DNA of 64,000 nucleotides from Marinomonas algarum (GCF_020532605.1 NZ_JAJATW010000010.1:1-64000); one strand, 5' to 3'. Shown: positions 49,028-58,799, numbered from the stretch's first letter. Notes: generated by a model not told the origin, from the letters alone. Made by a program: numbers and translations.

Positions 49028-49064
49028 AAAAAAGGGAGTTAGTGTTGTGCTAACTCCCTTTTTT
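49028..49064. terminator. Bidirectional terminator after queF
   Basis: A perfect 15-bp stem (49028-49042, 49050-49064) with A and T tails around a seven-base loop. It serves queF and the convergent bcp. Confidence 0.92.
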
Positions 49065-49102
49065 GGTTGTGAGACTTGCTTAGGTTAGTGATAAACGTTT
49101 GT

Positions 49103-49552
49103 TTAACCTAAAATTTGTTCAGCATGCGCTTTTGTTTTTACCTTGCTAATAATGTCGCTGATCATGCCTTCTTCATCGATGATAAAGGTTGTTCTTACTG
49201 TACCCATGGACTCACGTCCCATGAACTTTTTAAGCTGCCAAGTGCCGTACAGCTCATGAACGGTTTTGTCTGTGTCAGCAATCAAAGGAAAAGGGAGGTC
49301 GTATTTGGCGATGAAGTTCTGATGTTTTTTCTCGGTGTCGGTACTGATGCCCAGTACAACAAAACCTTGATCAAGCAGGGTTTGATAATGATCACGCAGG
49401 TCGCAAGCTTGGGCAGTACAGCCTGGCGTTGAGTCTCTTGGGTAAAAATATAAGACCACTTTTTTACCTTTAAATTGGCTTAGCGTGATCGTGTCGCCGT
49501 TTTGGTCTTTTGCACTAAAGTCGGGTGCGGCTTGTCCAATTTCAATGGTCAT
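49103..49552 (-). CDS. bcp: Thioredoxin-dependent peroxiredoxin Bcp
   Basis: Reduces hydroperoxides. The ATG at 49552 gives 149 residues starting MTIEIGQAAPDFSAKD. The peroxidatic Cys45 and resolving Cys50 are in STPGCTAQACDLRD, the PrxQ arrangement. An upstream start (49609) adds residues outside the family. Confidence 0.94.
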   Translation of the reverse strand: MTIEIGQAAPDFSAKDQNGDTITLSQFKGKKVVLYFYPRDSTPGCTAQACDLRDHYQTLLDQGFVVLGISTDTEKKHQNFIAKYDLPFPLIADTDKTVHELYGTWQLKKFMGRESMGTVRTTFIIDEEGMISDIISKVKTKAHAEQILG

Positions 49553-49991
49553 AAGATGTCTCTCTATTAAATGTGTTGGTATAGCCACAAGTAAAATGTG
49601 TCTATACATAGGGTATTAAGTCATGACTGGTACGCAAGCTTAACAATAGAGAGGTTAAAAATCCTGCAAAAAGTTCAGCCTATGAATTTACTCCGGCTTT
49701 ACGCGGCGTAATTATTGTGAAACAACAGCCTGAGCGGTACTATAAGCGCGCTTTTAATTTATCATTCCACCAGCAGTCGTATAAGTGGCAGCGTCTGTTT
49801 TGTCTGCTTGTGGTGAAAAGTACCTGTTAGGGTGAAAAAGCACATGCGATGGATTTTTATTCTTGCCAAGTGGGCGCACAAGCTAGCTTGATGTGTATGA
49901 ATAAAGAGTTTGTTTACTTTTGCCCCTTTTATCTGAGCAGCCTTATTTTCGCTGTTCATCAAGTTATGATTGATGCCGGAGAGTTACTAGT
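49553..49991. other. 439-base gap between bcp and bamC
   Basis: No recognisable gene. Short open frames exist on both strands (for example 66 codons on the minus strand at 49762-49962), without family similarity. The usual neighbour dapA, commonly just before bamC, is not here. Promoters for both divergent genes must lie inside. I see no terminator or clear repeat. Confidence 0.5.
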
Positions 49992-51083
49992 ATGAAAAAA
50001 GTGTCTTTACAAATAGTGGGCGTGGGTTCCATTGCCTTCATGCTGTCTGGCTGCAGTCTTTTTTTTACCGATTCAGCCAATGAGTATCAAACAGAGCGTT
50101 CAACCGGTTCTACGCTTGAGGTGCCAGAAGGCTCCTTGACGATCAAGGATGCGTTGGTGATTCCTAACGAGCAGAAAATTGCGGATTTAGAAGCGACCAA
50201 TACCTTTGTGACCCCAAGAGCGCCGTTTACCTTCTACCCAATGGTGCAAGTGGGTGTCAGTGAGACAGATAATGCCATGGTCTTGACCGTACCGGCGAAT
50301 ATGACGCAATCCAAGCGTATTGTGTCTGACTTTTTGACGGCTTTGCACGGTGCTGGATCAGCAATTGCGACAGAAACAGACAATACAATTGTGACGATCC
50401 CATTTGATTTTCATCCACAAGGTTGGTGGGCGAATCTATGGAGCGACATCACACGCCTTTACCCGAAAAAGACCGCGTTTAACTTTGCGTTCTCTGAGGT
50501 TGAAGGAGAGCCTAATAAAACCCTCGTGACGATTCAATACCGTGATGAGCAAGAAGCGATGGAGCCAACCGCTTGGGAAAGCCCGACTGAGAATACAGAC
50601 GCTTATGGTGTTGCTGTGCGTCTCTGGGGAACGACGGGGAGACAGCTGAATCAGTCTTCGGCGTATTTATCTAATCGCGGAGAAATGGCTGCATTCCCTA
50701 TTTGGGTAGACCACCAAGGGCAGTTTGCTGTTCGCCTTGGTAACCAATTGACGCCAGATGCTGTTGAGTCTGCTTTGCTGGACAAAGGCTTTTACCTAAT
50801 GCCAGGGGAGGCGTCGTTAATTGCCCCTGTGCCTTCCGATGAAGTGGAGCGTGTGGGTGATGTCATTAGCCTAGATGTTCCCACTGGCAATGGTGAGTCA
50901 ATGAAGTTATTCAATGTACGTCGTCGTAATCTTGATGATGTGAATTGGGATAAACGCGAATATCCATATGAAATTTTGCAACAAAAAGCGGGCGATTTTC
51001 TAGTGATCGATGTGTCAGCGACGGATTATCCCGAGCTTACGTCGTTCCATTTGACGCAACGCTTTGTAAATAAAGAAGATTAA
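49992..51083 (+). CDS. bamC: Outer membrane assembly lipoprotein BamC
   Basis: An accessory lipoprotein of the beta-barrel assembly machine. The 363 residues begin with a lipoprotein signal and lipobox LSGC (Cys about 21), then the unstructured BamD-binding segment (about 25-100) containing EYQTERSTGSTLEVPEG. Two helix-grip domains follow. It precedes purC by 30 bases, a conserved pairing. Confidence 0.92.
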   Translation: MKKVSLQIVGVGSIAFMLSGCSLFFTDSANEYQTERSTGSTLEVPEGSLTIKDALVIPNEQKIADLEATNTFVTPRAPFTFYPMVQVGVSETDNAMVLTVPANMTQSKRIVSDFLTALHGAGSAIATETDNTIVTIPFDFHPQGWWANLWSDITRLYPKKTAFNFAFSEVEGEPNKTLVTIQYRDEQEAMEPTAWESPTENTDAYGVAVRLWGTTGRQLNQSSAYLSNRGEMAAFPIWVDHQGQFAVRLGNQLTPDAVESALLDKGFYLMPGEASLIAPVPSDEVERVGDVISLDVPTGNGESMKLFNVRRRNLDDVNWDKREYPYEILQQKAGDFLVIDVSATDYPELTSFHLTQRFVNKED

Positions 51084-51113
51084 CCCCCACACAAGCAAAC
51101 TGGAGACCCTCCA

Positions 51114-51830
51114 ATGGAAAAACGACAAGAGCTGTATGCAGGTAAAGCAAAATCTGTCTTTCGTACAGATGATCCTGACAAAATGGTGCTCATGTTTCGT
51201 GATGATACCTCAGCCTTTGATGGCAAACGAATCGAGCAACTTGACCGCAAAGGCATGGTAAATAACAAATTCAACGCGTTTATCATGACGAAGCTGCAAG
51301 AGGCGGGTATTCCAACGCACTTTGAGGCGTTGTTGAGCGACAACGAATCCTTGGTGAAAAACCTTGATATGATGCCTGTTGAGTGCGTTGTTCGAAATGT
51401 TGCAGCGGGAAGCTTGTGTCGTCGTTTAGGTGTTGAAGAGGGCATTACTTTGACGCCACCTACATTTGAATTGTTTTTGAAAAACGATGCCCTTGGTGAT
51501 CCTATGATCAACGAGTCACATGTAGAGTCGTTTGGTTGGGCTAAAGCGGATGATTTAGCAAAAGCCAAAGCGCTGACGTATAAAGTAAATGATGTACTAA
51601 AAGCGATTTTTGCCGAAGGTGGCATGATTCTGGTTGATTACAAACTGGAATTTGGCCTATATAAAGGTGAAGTATTGTTAGGGGATGAGTTTTCTCCAGA
51701 CGGTTGCCGTTTGTGGGATGCTCAAACCAAAGAAAAATTAGACAAAGACCGTTTCCGCCAAGGTTTGGGTGGCGTAATCGAAGCGTACGAAGATGTAGGT
51801 CGTCGTATAGGTATCGATTTCGACGCATAA
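51114..51830 (+). CDS. purC: SAICAR synthetase
   Basis: Purine pathway step adding aspartate to CAIR. The 238 residues have GKAKSVF at the N-terminus, the ATP/substrate region [16 protein letters not shown], and LVDYKLEFG plus [12 protein letters not shown] at the C-terminus. A GGAGA site precedes the ATG. It ends at a strong terminator. Confidence 0.97.
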   Translation: MEKRQELYAGKAKSVFRTDDPDKMVLMFRDDTSAFDGKRIEQLDRKGMVNNKFNAFIMTKLQEAGIPTHFEALLSDNESLVKNLDMMPVECVVRNVAAGSLCRRLGVEEGITLTPPTFELFLKNDALGDPMINESHVESFGWAKADDLAKAKALTYKVNDVLKAIFAEGGMILVDYKLEFGLYKGEVLLGDEFSPDGCRLWDAQTKEKLDKDRFRQGLGGVIEAYEDVGRRIGIDFDA

Positions 51831-51848
51831 GCGGATAGGCGGCTAAGC

Positions 51849-51887
51849 ATGTCACGATAGGTGAGTGATCTTCTATCGTGACATTTT
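51849..51887 (+). terminator. purC intrinsic terminator
   Basis: A perfect 12-bp stem ATGTCACGATAG/CTATCGTGACAT (51849-51860, 51873-51884) followed by TTT. The T-run is short but the stem is strong. Confidence 0.75.
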
Positions 51888-51923
51888 GCCATTAAGACGC
51901 TTTTCATCAAGCAAGGACACACA

Positions 51924-53168
51924 TTGATTAATCTCCTCCCTGTTGCGATTGGCTTACGCTACGCACGCGCCAAACGCTCTAATCACTTTATTTCATTTAT
52001 CAGTTTTTCTTCTATTACTGGCCTTGCCCTTGGCGTCATGGTGCTGATCACCGTTTTGTCAGTGATGAATGGCTTTGACCGTGAGCTGCGTGAACGCATT
52101 TTAGGTATGGTTCCCCATGCTACTTTATGGGGTAGCCCGGTGTTAGTGGATTGGCGGGGTACCGCTGATCGAGTGGAAAACATGCCCGATGTGATTGGGG
52201 TTGCGCCACATATTCAAGCTCAAGTCATGTTTCAGTCCGGTGCCAGTGTGCATGGTGCTATTTTGAATGGTATTAACCCTGAGATGGAGAAGAAAGTCTC
52301 CATTATTGATGAAAACATGGCATCAGGTTCACTGGATGCATTAAATGATACCCGTTTCGGAATTGTGTTAGGTGCTCAATTGGCCAAGATGCTGAGGGTT
52401 GAAATGGGTGATAAAGTGACGGCGATCTTGCCTAAAGCGAATGTGTCTATTGCAGGTGTTGCGCCTGTTTTAAAGCGTTTTACTGTTGTGGGTACGTTTG
52501 AGGTAGGGGCTGAGTTAGATAGCGGTTTGGCCTATATAAACATTACGGACGCCGCGAAACTGAAGCGTTATGATGAAGATAGCGTGGAAGCGTTGCGTAT
52601 CTCGTTTGATGATTTATTTGTTGCACCCATCCGTATTTGGGAGATAGCACGTGCTATCCCGGGTCAAAATAGGGTCAGCGATTGGACAAGAACTCACGGT
52701 AGCTTGTTTCAGGCGATTAAAATGGAAAAAACCATGATTGGTTTGTTGTTATTGCTGATCGTTGCTGTAGCGGCATTCAATATTGTGTCTACGTTAGTGA
52801 TGGTGGTAACAGACAAGCGTAATGACATTGCCATTCTTAGAACCATGGGGTTAACCTCTGGTCAAGTTATGTGGGTATTTATTGTGCAGGGAATCTTTAT
52901 CGGCATGTTAGGCACTTTAATAGGTGTTGTGCTCGGTGTTGCGCTGGCGTTAAATGTGAGTGATATCATCGCTGGATTGCAGTCTTTGCTTAATGTGGAA
53001 TTCCTCAGTGCAGATGTGTACTTCATAAACTACTTACCTTCAGAGCTGCAATGGTCTGATGTGAAAATTATTGTGTCCTCTGCCTTTATTATGACGGTGT
53101 TGGCCACTATTTATCCGGCGTGGCGAGCATCTAAGGTCGAACCAGCAGAGGCATTACGTTATGAGTGA
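51924..53168 (+). CDS. lolC: Lipoprotein-releasing permease (LolC/LolE family)
   Basis: The membrane part of the lipoprotein sorting exporter. The 414 residues begin at a TTG codon with AAGGA seven bases upstream; the next ATG would delete the first helix, so TTG is the start. LPVAIGLRYARAK, LSVMNGFDRELR, a periplasmic domain, and three C-terminal helices (from about residue 270) match LolC/E. Only one such gene flanks lolD, so it may be a LolF-like single permease forming a homodimer. Confidence 0.9.
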   Translation: MINLLPVAIGLRYARAKRSNHFISFISFSSITGLALGVMVLITVLSVMNGFDRELRERILGMVPHATLWGSPVLVDWRGTADRVENMPDVIGVAPHIQAQVMFQSGASVHGAILNGINPEMEKKVSIIDENMASGSLDALNDTRFGIVLGAQLAKMLRVEMGDKVTAILPKANVSIAGVAPVLKRFTVVGTFEVGAELDSGLAYINITDAAKLKRYDEDSVEALRISFDDLFVAPIRIWEIARAIPGQNRVSDWTRTHGSLFQAIKMEKTMIGLLLLLIVAVAAFNIVSTLVMVVTDKRNDIAILRTMGLTSGQVMWVFIVQGIFIGMLGTLIGVVLGVALALNVSDIIAGLQSLLNVEFLSADVYFINYLPSELQWSDVKIIVSSAFIMTVLATIYPAWRASKVEPAEALRYE

Positions 53169-53847
53169 GGGCTTAGTATTAGAGTGCCAAGCATTATCGA
53201 AACAGTATCAAGACGGTAAGCAAACCGTTGATGTGTTTCATTCTATTGATTTTGGTCTTTATAAAGGAACGGCTTGTGCCATTGTGGGAGCATCTGGCTC
53301 AGGTAAAACCACATTGTTGAATTTATTGGCAGGGCTGGATTTGTCTACGTCTGGTGATGTTAAGTTGGCGCAGGTTTCGTGGGCCAATATAAGCGATGCG
53401 AAACGGGCCAAAATGCGCAACAAAGAAATGGGCTTTGTGTATCAGTTCCATCACTTGTTGCCAGAGTTCTCCGCATTGGAAAATGTGTTAATGCCGATGT
53501 GGATTGCTGGCGTTGACAAAAAAGAAGCCAAAAAACAGGGTGAAGCGCTTCTTACTCAGGTAGGGCTTGGTGATCGCTATCATCACAAGCCTTCTCAACT
53601 TTCTGGCGGTGAAAGGCAGCGTGTTGCTATTGCGCGAGCCCTAGCGAATCGACCCGCTTGCGTATTGATGGATGAACCAACGGGGAATTTGGACGAAAAA
53701 ACCTCGTTAGACATTCAAAATCTTATTAATGAATTAAAAGCGACCTATGACATGGCATTTTTAATTGTCACCCATGATGAGAAGATGCTTGGCTGGATGG
53801 ATTCAGCGTACCGCTTGTCGCAAGGTGCGCTTACTCAGTTGAAATAA
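53161..53847 (+). CDS. lolD: Lipoprotein-releasing ATPase LolD
   Basis: ABC ATPase of the Lol exporter, 228 residues: Walker [12 protein letters not shown], signature [15 protein letters not shown], Walker [11 protein letters not shown]. It overlaps the permease gene by eight bases. A lolE gene would be expected next in E. coli order; instead a reverse-strand DUF2062 gene follows. Confidence 0.95.
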   Translation: MSEGLVLECQALSKQYQDGKQTVDVFHSIDFGLYKGTACAIVGASGSGKTTLLNLLAGLDLSTSGDVKLAQVSWANISDAKRAKMRNKEMGFVYQFHHLLPEFSALENVLMPMWIAGVDKKEAKKQGEALLTQVGLGDRYHHKPSQLSGGERQRVAIARALANRPACVLMDEPTGNLDEKTSLDIQNLINELKATYDMAFLIVTHDEKMLGWMDSAYRLSQGALTQLK

Positions 53848-53897
53848 TTGGGTGAGATTGTGTGTTGGTGGTTGCTTACTAATAGAACGAATAAGTC

Positions 53898-54416
53898 TTA
53901 CCGATGGCGGTTGCGATGCTTTCGTTCTTGCCACCGCTTTATGACCTGAACACGCCATGAAATGCTGATAACAATGAAGCCAATTGCGCCAAAAACCAAT
54001 CCGCTTACGATCGAGCCTGCATAAAGGGGTGGCCAAATGTGTTCCATTTTGTCCCATATCCATTCAACGGACAGCTGAAACTCTTTCTGGCTCTGGTAGT
54101 CGAGTATCAAAGCGCCTACTTTATAGTTGAAGTAAAATACAAAGGGCATAGTAAGGGGGTTGGTAATCCATACAAGGGCAATAGACAAAGGAATGTTTGC
54201 TCTTAGTGGAATTGCAAGTAAAGCCGCAGCCAACATTTGAAAAGGCATCGGAATGAACGCCCAAAAAATGCCATTGAAAAACGCACGAGCAACGGATTTA
54301 CGATTTAGATGCCATAAATTTGCTTCGTATATCTGAGCGCCAAGTAGATTAAGGGCTTTGCTTTGTTTTAGTTTTTCAGGATTGGGTATGAATCCTTTAA
54401 GATAATTCTTCGGCAT
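53898..54416 (-). CDS. DUF2062 membrane protein
   Basis: A 172-residue protein from ATG 54416. The family patterns FNGIFWAFIPMPFQMLAAA and ITNPLTMPFVFYFNY are clear, with two or three membrane helices and a basic C-terminus. An upstream start (54497) would overlap comEC further. The function is unknown, but DUF2062 next to comEC is common in gammaproteobacteria. Confidence 0.85.
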   Translation of the reverse strand: MPKNYLKGFIPNPEKLKQSKALNLLGAQIYEANLWHLNRKSVARAFFNGIFWAFIPMPFQMLAAALLAIPLRANIPLSIALVWITNPLTMPFVFYFNYKVGALILDYQSQKEFQLSVEWIWDKMEHIWPPLYAGSIVSGLVFGAIGFIVISISWRVQVIKRWQERKHRNRHR

Positions 54417-54459
54417 AATCAGGTAAAAATAATATAGCAACTTAAGACAAGGAGGTCTT

Positions 54460-56427
54460 ATGTTACTAAGTAGCTTATCCATATTGATGGGCGCCATTAT
54501 GGTGCCGAGTGACTATTTATGGGTGTATTCTACTTACATCATAATGGTGTGTCTCTACCTAATATGGTCAAAGCGTCTATTCGTACTGTTTTTAACATTT
54601 CTCTCCTTTATTTGTGTAACGTTTAGTGAGTACAGTGATTTTTCATTGACTGGTTTGAAAAAAGGTGAATTTGTTTGGGTGGATTTCCAAGAGAAAACCG
54701 TCTTTTATCCGCACCTTGATGCTGCCTCGTCTGTGCCACCTTTTATTTCCCCCCATGTTCGTGTTGTGCTTTTTAGTCCAGACGGGGAGCGTTTCCGTTA
54801 CTCTACGGTGCGCCTTGAGTTTTCATCTGAACCGCCGAGTATTTCTAACGCCAAAAGTCACCTATATCACGCCGAGTTGACTTCTATTTTGCATCAGAGC
54901 AAAACTGGCAGCTGGTGGCAAAAGCAGCTTTATGCTTCGCGGCATCAAGCGGAATTGACGCTTAAGTTAATCAATCCGGATGCCAATTTTTGGGCTGAAA
55001 TGCGTGTTTTAACTTCTTCTGACGAGACAGTCCGGTCGCGGCTGCTCCTTACATTAGAGAGTGCCTTGTCGGATCATGACTCTTGGCGATTTTCGAAGGC
55101 GTTATTATGGGGTGAAGACGATTTATGGAGTGAGCGTGATACTTGGGTCATTCGTACGCTTGGCCTTGCGCATTTGTTTGTTGTATCGGGTTTGCACACA
55201 GGTTTTATGTTCGTGATTGGCCGTATCGTGAGCCGAGCGGTTTGGTGGGCTTTACCTCAGCGATGGGTGCTATCGGGCGTGACACGATGGCAGTGTGATG
55301 CGGTTGTGATTATCCCTTTGTTGTTGGTCTACGCTTATCTCACGCAATGGGGGGAGCCCGTTGTTAGAGCGGGGATTATGTTGAGTGTCTATTTGCTTGC
55401 TCGTGCGATGGCGCTGCGGGTGTTGCCACACCACATTATTACCTTTGCGCTCTGGTTGGTCTTGCTGGTGGACCCTCGTACGATTATGCAGCCAGGTCTA
55501 TGGTTGTCTTTTAGTATGGTGTATCTGCTTATTGGCTACTGCCAAACCTCGACACGGTTGTCTCGTCTTTTCATGGTGCAGGTCATGTTAAGTACGGCAT
55601 CCATGGTGCTGATATTAGGGTGGCAAGAAGCCATCTCAAGCCTCTCTATTTTTGTGAATATCTTGCTGATCCCCTTTGCTGCGTTCGTTTGGTTTCCCTT
55701 CGGACTCTTGTCGTGTATGGAGGTTATGCTTTTATCGAGCGATTATGTTTATACCTGCTTAGACTGGCTACTTAGCTATGTTTTGCAGGGGCTTGAGTGG
55801 ATTGCCTTTGAATGGTTATTGCTTTTTTATGACGTTTTTTACTCTACTTTGCCGCGATGGTTATTGTTATTTTTGGTGTTGTTCTGGGTGTACCAAAGTC
55901 CGTTAAAACGTGGGATGTTGAGTGCGGTTTTTATTTGGTGGGTGGTGTTTTCTAGTGCACTCTTTCAGGGTCGTCAGGCGGATTACCAGCTTACCAATAG
56001 AGGGAATCAATTATTGCTGATGCAAGGTCAAAATACCCTGATAAATAATGCCTGGGTAGAGGAAGACTTTTCTCGTCTGATGTTGTCGCAGTATATGCCG
56101 GCGGTTATCAGCAAAGAGAGCGTCAAAGCCACCGAGGGAAAAGGGTTAATGATGTCGTCTTATCCTTTTGATGCCCTTTCGCCAAAATGGCTGTTACTCA
56201 ATAATGTGACCTGGCTGGTTTTAAGAAGAGAGGAGTCGCCTGAGGTCATGGCGATGTTAGAGGCTTTGGATGTCCAGTGGGTCATTATTCCAGAATCTGA
56301 AACCTTATCGTTTTATCTTTATAACGGACAAATTTCATTGCGTCATTCGTCCTGTCTTTATGCTTTTTTTCTCTTTAAATCTGACACTTGCAAACGTGTT
56401 GAAATGTTAGAGAGTGTGTTAAATTAG
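54460..56427 (+). CDS. comEC: ComEC/Rec2-type protein with degenerate C-terminal domain
   Basis: ComEC forms the inner-membrane channel for DNA uptake in competence. The 655 residues have an AAGGAGG site. N-terminal helices (to about 55), an OB-like domain (about 60-190), and the competence domain with GLAHLFVVSGLHTG (238-248) and many helices to about 505 are present. The C-terminal metallo-beta-lactamase part (about 510-655) lacks the HxHxDH metal site and is shorter than usual. DNA uptake or another transport role is uncertain. Confidence 0.85.
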   Translation: MLLSSLSILMGAIMVPSDYLWVYSTYIIMVCLYLIWSKRLFVLFLTFLSFICVTFSEYSDFSLTGLKKGEFVWVDFQEKTVFYPHLDAASSVPPFISPHVRVVLFSPDGERFRYSTVRLEFSSEPPSISNAKSHLYHAELTSILHQSKTGSWWQKQLYASRHQAELTLKLINPDANFWAEMRVLTSSDETVRSRLLLTLESALSDHDSWRFSKALLWGEDDLWSERDTWVIRTLGLAHLFVVSGLHTGFMFVIGRIVSRAVWWALPQRWVLSGVTRWQCDAVVIIPLLLVYAYLTQWGEPVVRAGIMLSVYLLARAMALRVLPHHIITFALWLVLLVDPRTIMQPGLWLSFSMVYLLIGYCQTSTRLSRLFMVQVMLSTASMVLILGWQEAISSLSIFVNILLIPFAAFVWFPFGLLSCMEVMLLSSDYVYTCLDWLLSYVLQGLEWIAFEWLLLFYDVFYSTLPRWLLLFLVLFWVYQSPLKRGMLSAVFIWWVVFSSALFQGRQADYQLTNRGNQLLLMQGQNTLINNAWVEEDFSRLMLSQYMPAVISKESVKATEGKGLMMSSYPFDALSPKWLLLNNVTWLVLRREESPEVMAMLEALDVQWVIIPESETLSFYLYNGQISLRHSSCLYAFFLFKSDTCKRVEMLESVLN

Positions 56428-56452
56428 CAACAAAATTAGATTGGAGTGCGTT

Positions 56453-57079
56453 GTGTTAGCTTTTATTCAAACGGGTGGTTTTTTCATGTGGCCCTTGTTG
56501 GCCTGTTCCATTTTAACGTTGGCCATCATCCTTGAGCGCTTTTGGACACTACGCAAATCCGTTGTTGCCCCTAGTGGCTTGTTAACCGATGTCATGACGC
56601 GCCTAAGGGACGATCGCATGACGCTAGACTACATTCGCTCCATGCAATCTAAAACCGGCCTTTCATCGATTTTTGCTGCTGGGCTACTGAATTCAAAACA
56701 CGGCCGCGCACCCATGAAAGAGAGTGTTCAAGAGGCGGCAGGTCATGTGATTCATGAGTTGGAACGTTTTATGAATACGTTGGGTACCATTGCCGCGATT
56801 TCTCCTTTGCTTGGTTTGTTGGGCACGGTAGTCGGTATGATTAAGGTGTTTGCTGTGCTGATGGAAAATGGCGCTGGCAATACCGCCTTGTTGGCAGGCG
56901 GTATTTCAGAAGCGTTATTAACCACTGCGGCGGGGCTCGGTGTGGCCATTCCAGCCTTGATTTTTCATCGTTTTTTCAGCCGTCGTATCGATGTATTGGT
57001 TGTGTCTATGGAGCAGCAATCTACGAAACTTGTGGATGCGCTTCATGGTGATCGTGATAAGACAGGAGCGGCAAAGTGA
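56453..57079 (+). CDS. exbB: ExbB/TolQ-family proton channel protein
   Basis: With ExbD it couples the proton gradient to outer-membrane or envelope work. The start is GTG 56453, six bases after GGAG; a TTG at 56441 is possible. The 208 residues have three helices and the family stretch LGLLGTVVGMIKVF. This copy beside lpxK is the lipid-A-locus type; its partner is not obviously TonB. It overlaps exbD. Confidence 0.9.
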   Translation: MLAFIQTGGFFMWPLLACSILTLAIILERFWTLRKSVVAPSGLLTDVMTRLRDDRMTLDYIRSMQSKTGLSSIFAAGLLNSKHGRAPMKESVQEAAGHVIHELERFMNTLGTIAAISPLLGLLGTVVGMIKVFAVLMENGAGNTALLAGGISEALLTTAAGLGVAIPALIFHRFFSRRIDVLVVSMEQQSTKLVDALHGDRDKTGAAK

Positions 57080-57498
57080 AATTTCGACGTCAAAAAATAG
57101 ATGACGTTCATATTAACCTTACGCCATTAATCGACGTTGTTTTCTTGTTGTTGATCTTTTTTATGGTCAGTACCACATTTAATCAAAGTACCGAGTTAAC
57201 CATTGATTTGCCAACGGCGATGTCCAACGCCCCTAGTTCAGACAAGAATCAAAATGTGGAATTAGTGATTACCGCAGACGGCCAATATGTGATCAATGGC
57301 CAAACTCTCATTAATGAAAAAGTCAGTACGTTGATTCAGGGGTTAACTGAAACCATGCAAGGCGATATGACACGACCTCTTATTATCACGGCGGACGCAA
57401 AATCCTCTTATGATATGGTGTTGCGCGTATACGATGCAGCAGCGACTTTAGGCATTACCAAGCTAGCTCATACCGCACAGAAAGCGTCATCGCAGTGA
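57076..57498 (+). CDS. exbD: ExbD/TolR-family protein
   Basis: A 140-residue protein with one N-terminal helix. The proton-path Asp is in NLTPLIDVVFLLLIFFM. The periplasmic domain follows. It starts with GTG overlapping the exbB stop (GTGA). Confidence 0.92.
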   Translation: MKFRRQKIDDVHINLTPLIDVVFLLLIFFMVSTTFNQSTELTIDLPTAMSNAPSSDKNQNVELVITADGQYVINGQTLINEKVSTLIQGLTETMQGDMTRPLIITADAKSSYDMVLRVYDAAATLGITKLAHTAQKASSQ

Positions 57499-58541
57499 AT
57501 ATAGAATCATTGTTTACGCGCTCTTGGTACTCTCCCTCTGGTTGGACACAAGTGTTTCGCCCTTTGCAGCCTTGGGTGCGTCGCGTTGTGACGAATAAGC
57601 GCCATCAGTTCTTGGCGCATCCTGAGCAGTCTTATAGAGCGCCGGTGCCCGTGGTCGTAGTGGGTAATATCAGTGTCGGCGGAACGGGTAAATCTCCGAT
57701 GGTGGTTGCCTTATGTCAGTTGCTTATTGCTCATGGATATCGACCCGGCATTGTGTCCCGTGGTCACGGTGCGAATATCACCACACCCACCTACGTGACG
57801 GAAAACAGTTTGCCGAGCGAGGTTGGGGATGAGCCGGTGATGTTAGCGCGTCGTACCGGGTGCCCCTTGGTGGTGTTTGCTAAGCGGGTAGAGGCGGTTA
57901 AATATCTGTTAGCAGCCAGTGATGTCAATGTGGTGATCTGTGATGATGGAATGCAGCACTATGCATTGAACCGAGACATTGAGATTGCCATGTTGGATGC
58001 CAAGCGTGGTGTGGGTAATGGTCAGCTCCTCCCTGTGGGACCATTACGGGAGCCGGTAGAGCGTTTGTCGGACGTAGATTTTGTTGTCAGTGTCGGTCAT
58101 TCGATGACGCCAGCACTGGAGAGCATGGCAGTGGCGGTCAAGTTAGCCACCTTAATGCCTACCCGCTTGATGTCATTAGACGGTGAACGACAGCTTGCTC
58201 TAAAAGAAGCGTTTATCCAGCAACCCAAGTGGCATATTATGGCGGGTATCGGTAACCCAGAACGTTTTATGGATACCCTAGAGGGTCTTGGTTTATCGCG
58301 AGAGCAATCAAGTCATCGCTGGTTTGCTGACCATCATCAGTTTGTTGAAGCCGATGTGCCCGACCATGGCGCGGTTATTATGACAGAAAAAGATGCGGTA
58401 AAATGTCAGTCTTTAGCCTTGGTTAATAAAGATATATGGTATTTATCGATATCATTGGTGTTGCCAGAAACAGTAGAAAATGCCTTTTTAGAGAGGCTTT
58501 CTGGGGTGCAGAAAACGTGTGAAAATAGCAAGCTGCGATAG
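57495..58541 (+). CDS. lpxK: Tetraacyldisaccharide 4'-kinase
   Basis: Phosphorylates the lipid A precursor at the inner membrane. The 348 residues have a Walker A-like GNISVGGTGKSP and the DDGMQHYALNRD motif. It starts with GTG overlapping the exbD stop (GTGA), the third GTG start in a row. It is slightly longer than E. coli LpxK. Confidence 0.94.
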   Translation: MNIESLFTRSWYSPSGWTQVFRPLQPWVRRVVTNKRHQFLAHPEQSYRAPVPVVVVGNISVGGTGKSPMVVALCQLLIAHGYRPGIVSRGHGANITTPTYVTENSLPSEVGDEPVMLARRTGCPLVVFAKRVEAVKYLLAASDVNVVICDDGMQHYALNRDIEIAMLDAKRGVGNGQLLPVGPLREPVERLSDVDFVVSVGHSMTPALESMAVAVKLATLMPTRLMSLDGERQLALKEAFIQQPKWHIMAGIGNPERFMDTLEGLGLSREQSSHRWFADHHQFVEADVPDHGAVIMTEKDAVKCQSLALVNKDIWYLSISLVLPETVENAFLERLSGVQKTCENSKLR

Positions 58542-58601
58542 GGTTTTGTGGCACCCAATTCAGTGTTAGAACGACTTAACTTTTTATAATGGATTTTTAT
58601 C

Positions 58602-58799
58602 ATGAACAAAACTTTATTAGATATTCTTGTGTGTCCTGTTACCAAAGCGCCATTGACGTTAAGTCAAGATGGCACGGAGTTGATCAGTAAAATGGGCGGG
58701 ATGGCGTACCCTGTGCGTGATGGCATTCCCGTTTTATTGGAAACGGAAGCGCGAACATTAACCACGGATGAACGTTTAGAGTCCGGTTCTGCCAAGTAA
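58602..58799 (+). CDS. Trm112-family protein (YcaR type)
   Basis: A 65-residue protein with [18 protein letters not shown] and the [11 protein letters not shown] end. This family is a small activator-like domain; its bacterial function is unclear. It is a standard neighbour of lpxK. Its stop overlaps the murB start (TAATG). Confidence 0.92.
   Translation: MNKTLLDILVCPVTKAPLTLSQDGTELISKMGGMAYPVRDGIPVLLETEARTLTTDERLESGSAK

Noticed and set aside
49762-49962. 66-codon minus-strand open frame in the bcp-bamC gap
   Set aside because: No family pattern and no clear ribosome site; noted only as part of the gap.
52630-52670. GAGATAGCACGTGCTATC dyad inside lolC
   Set aside because: Lies within coding sequence of a conserved protein; probably chance.
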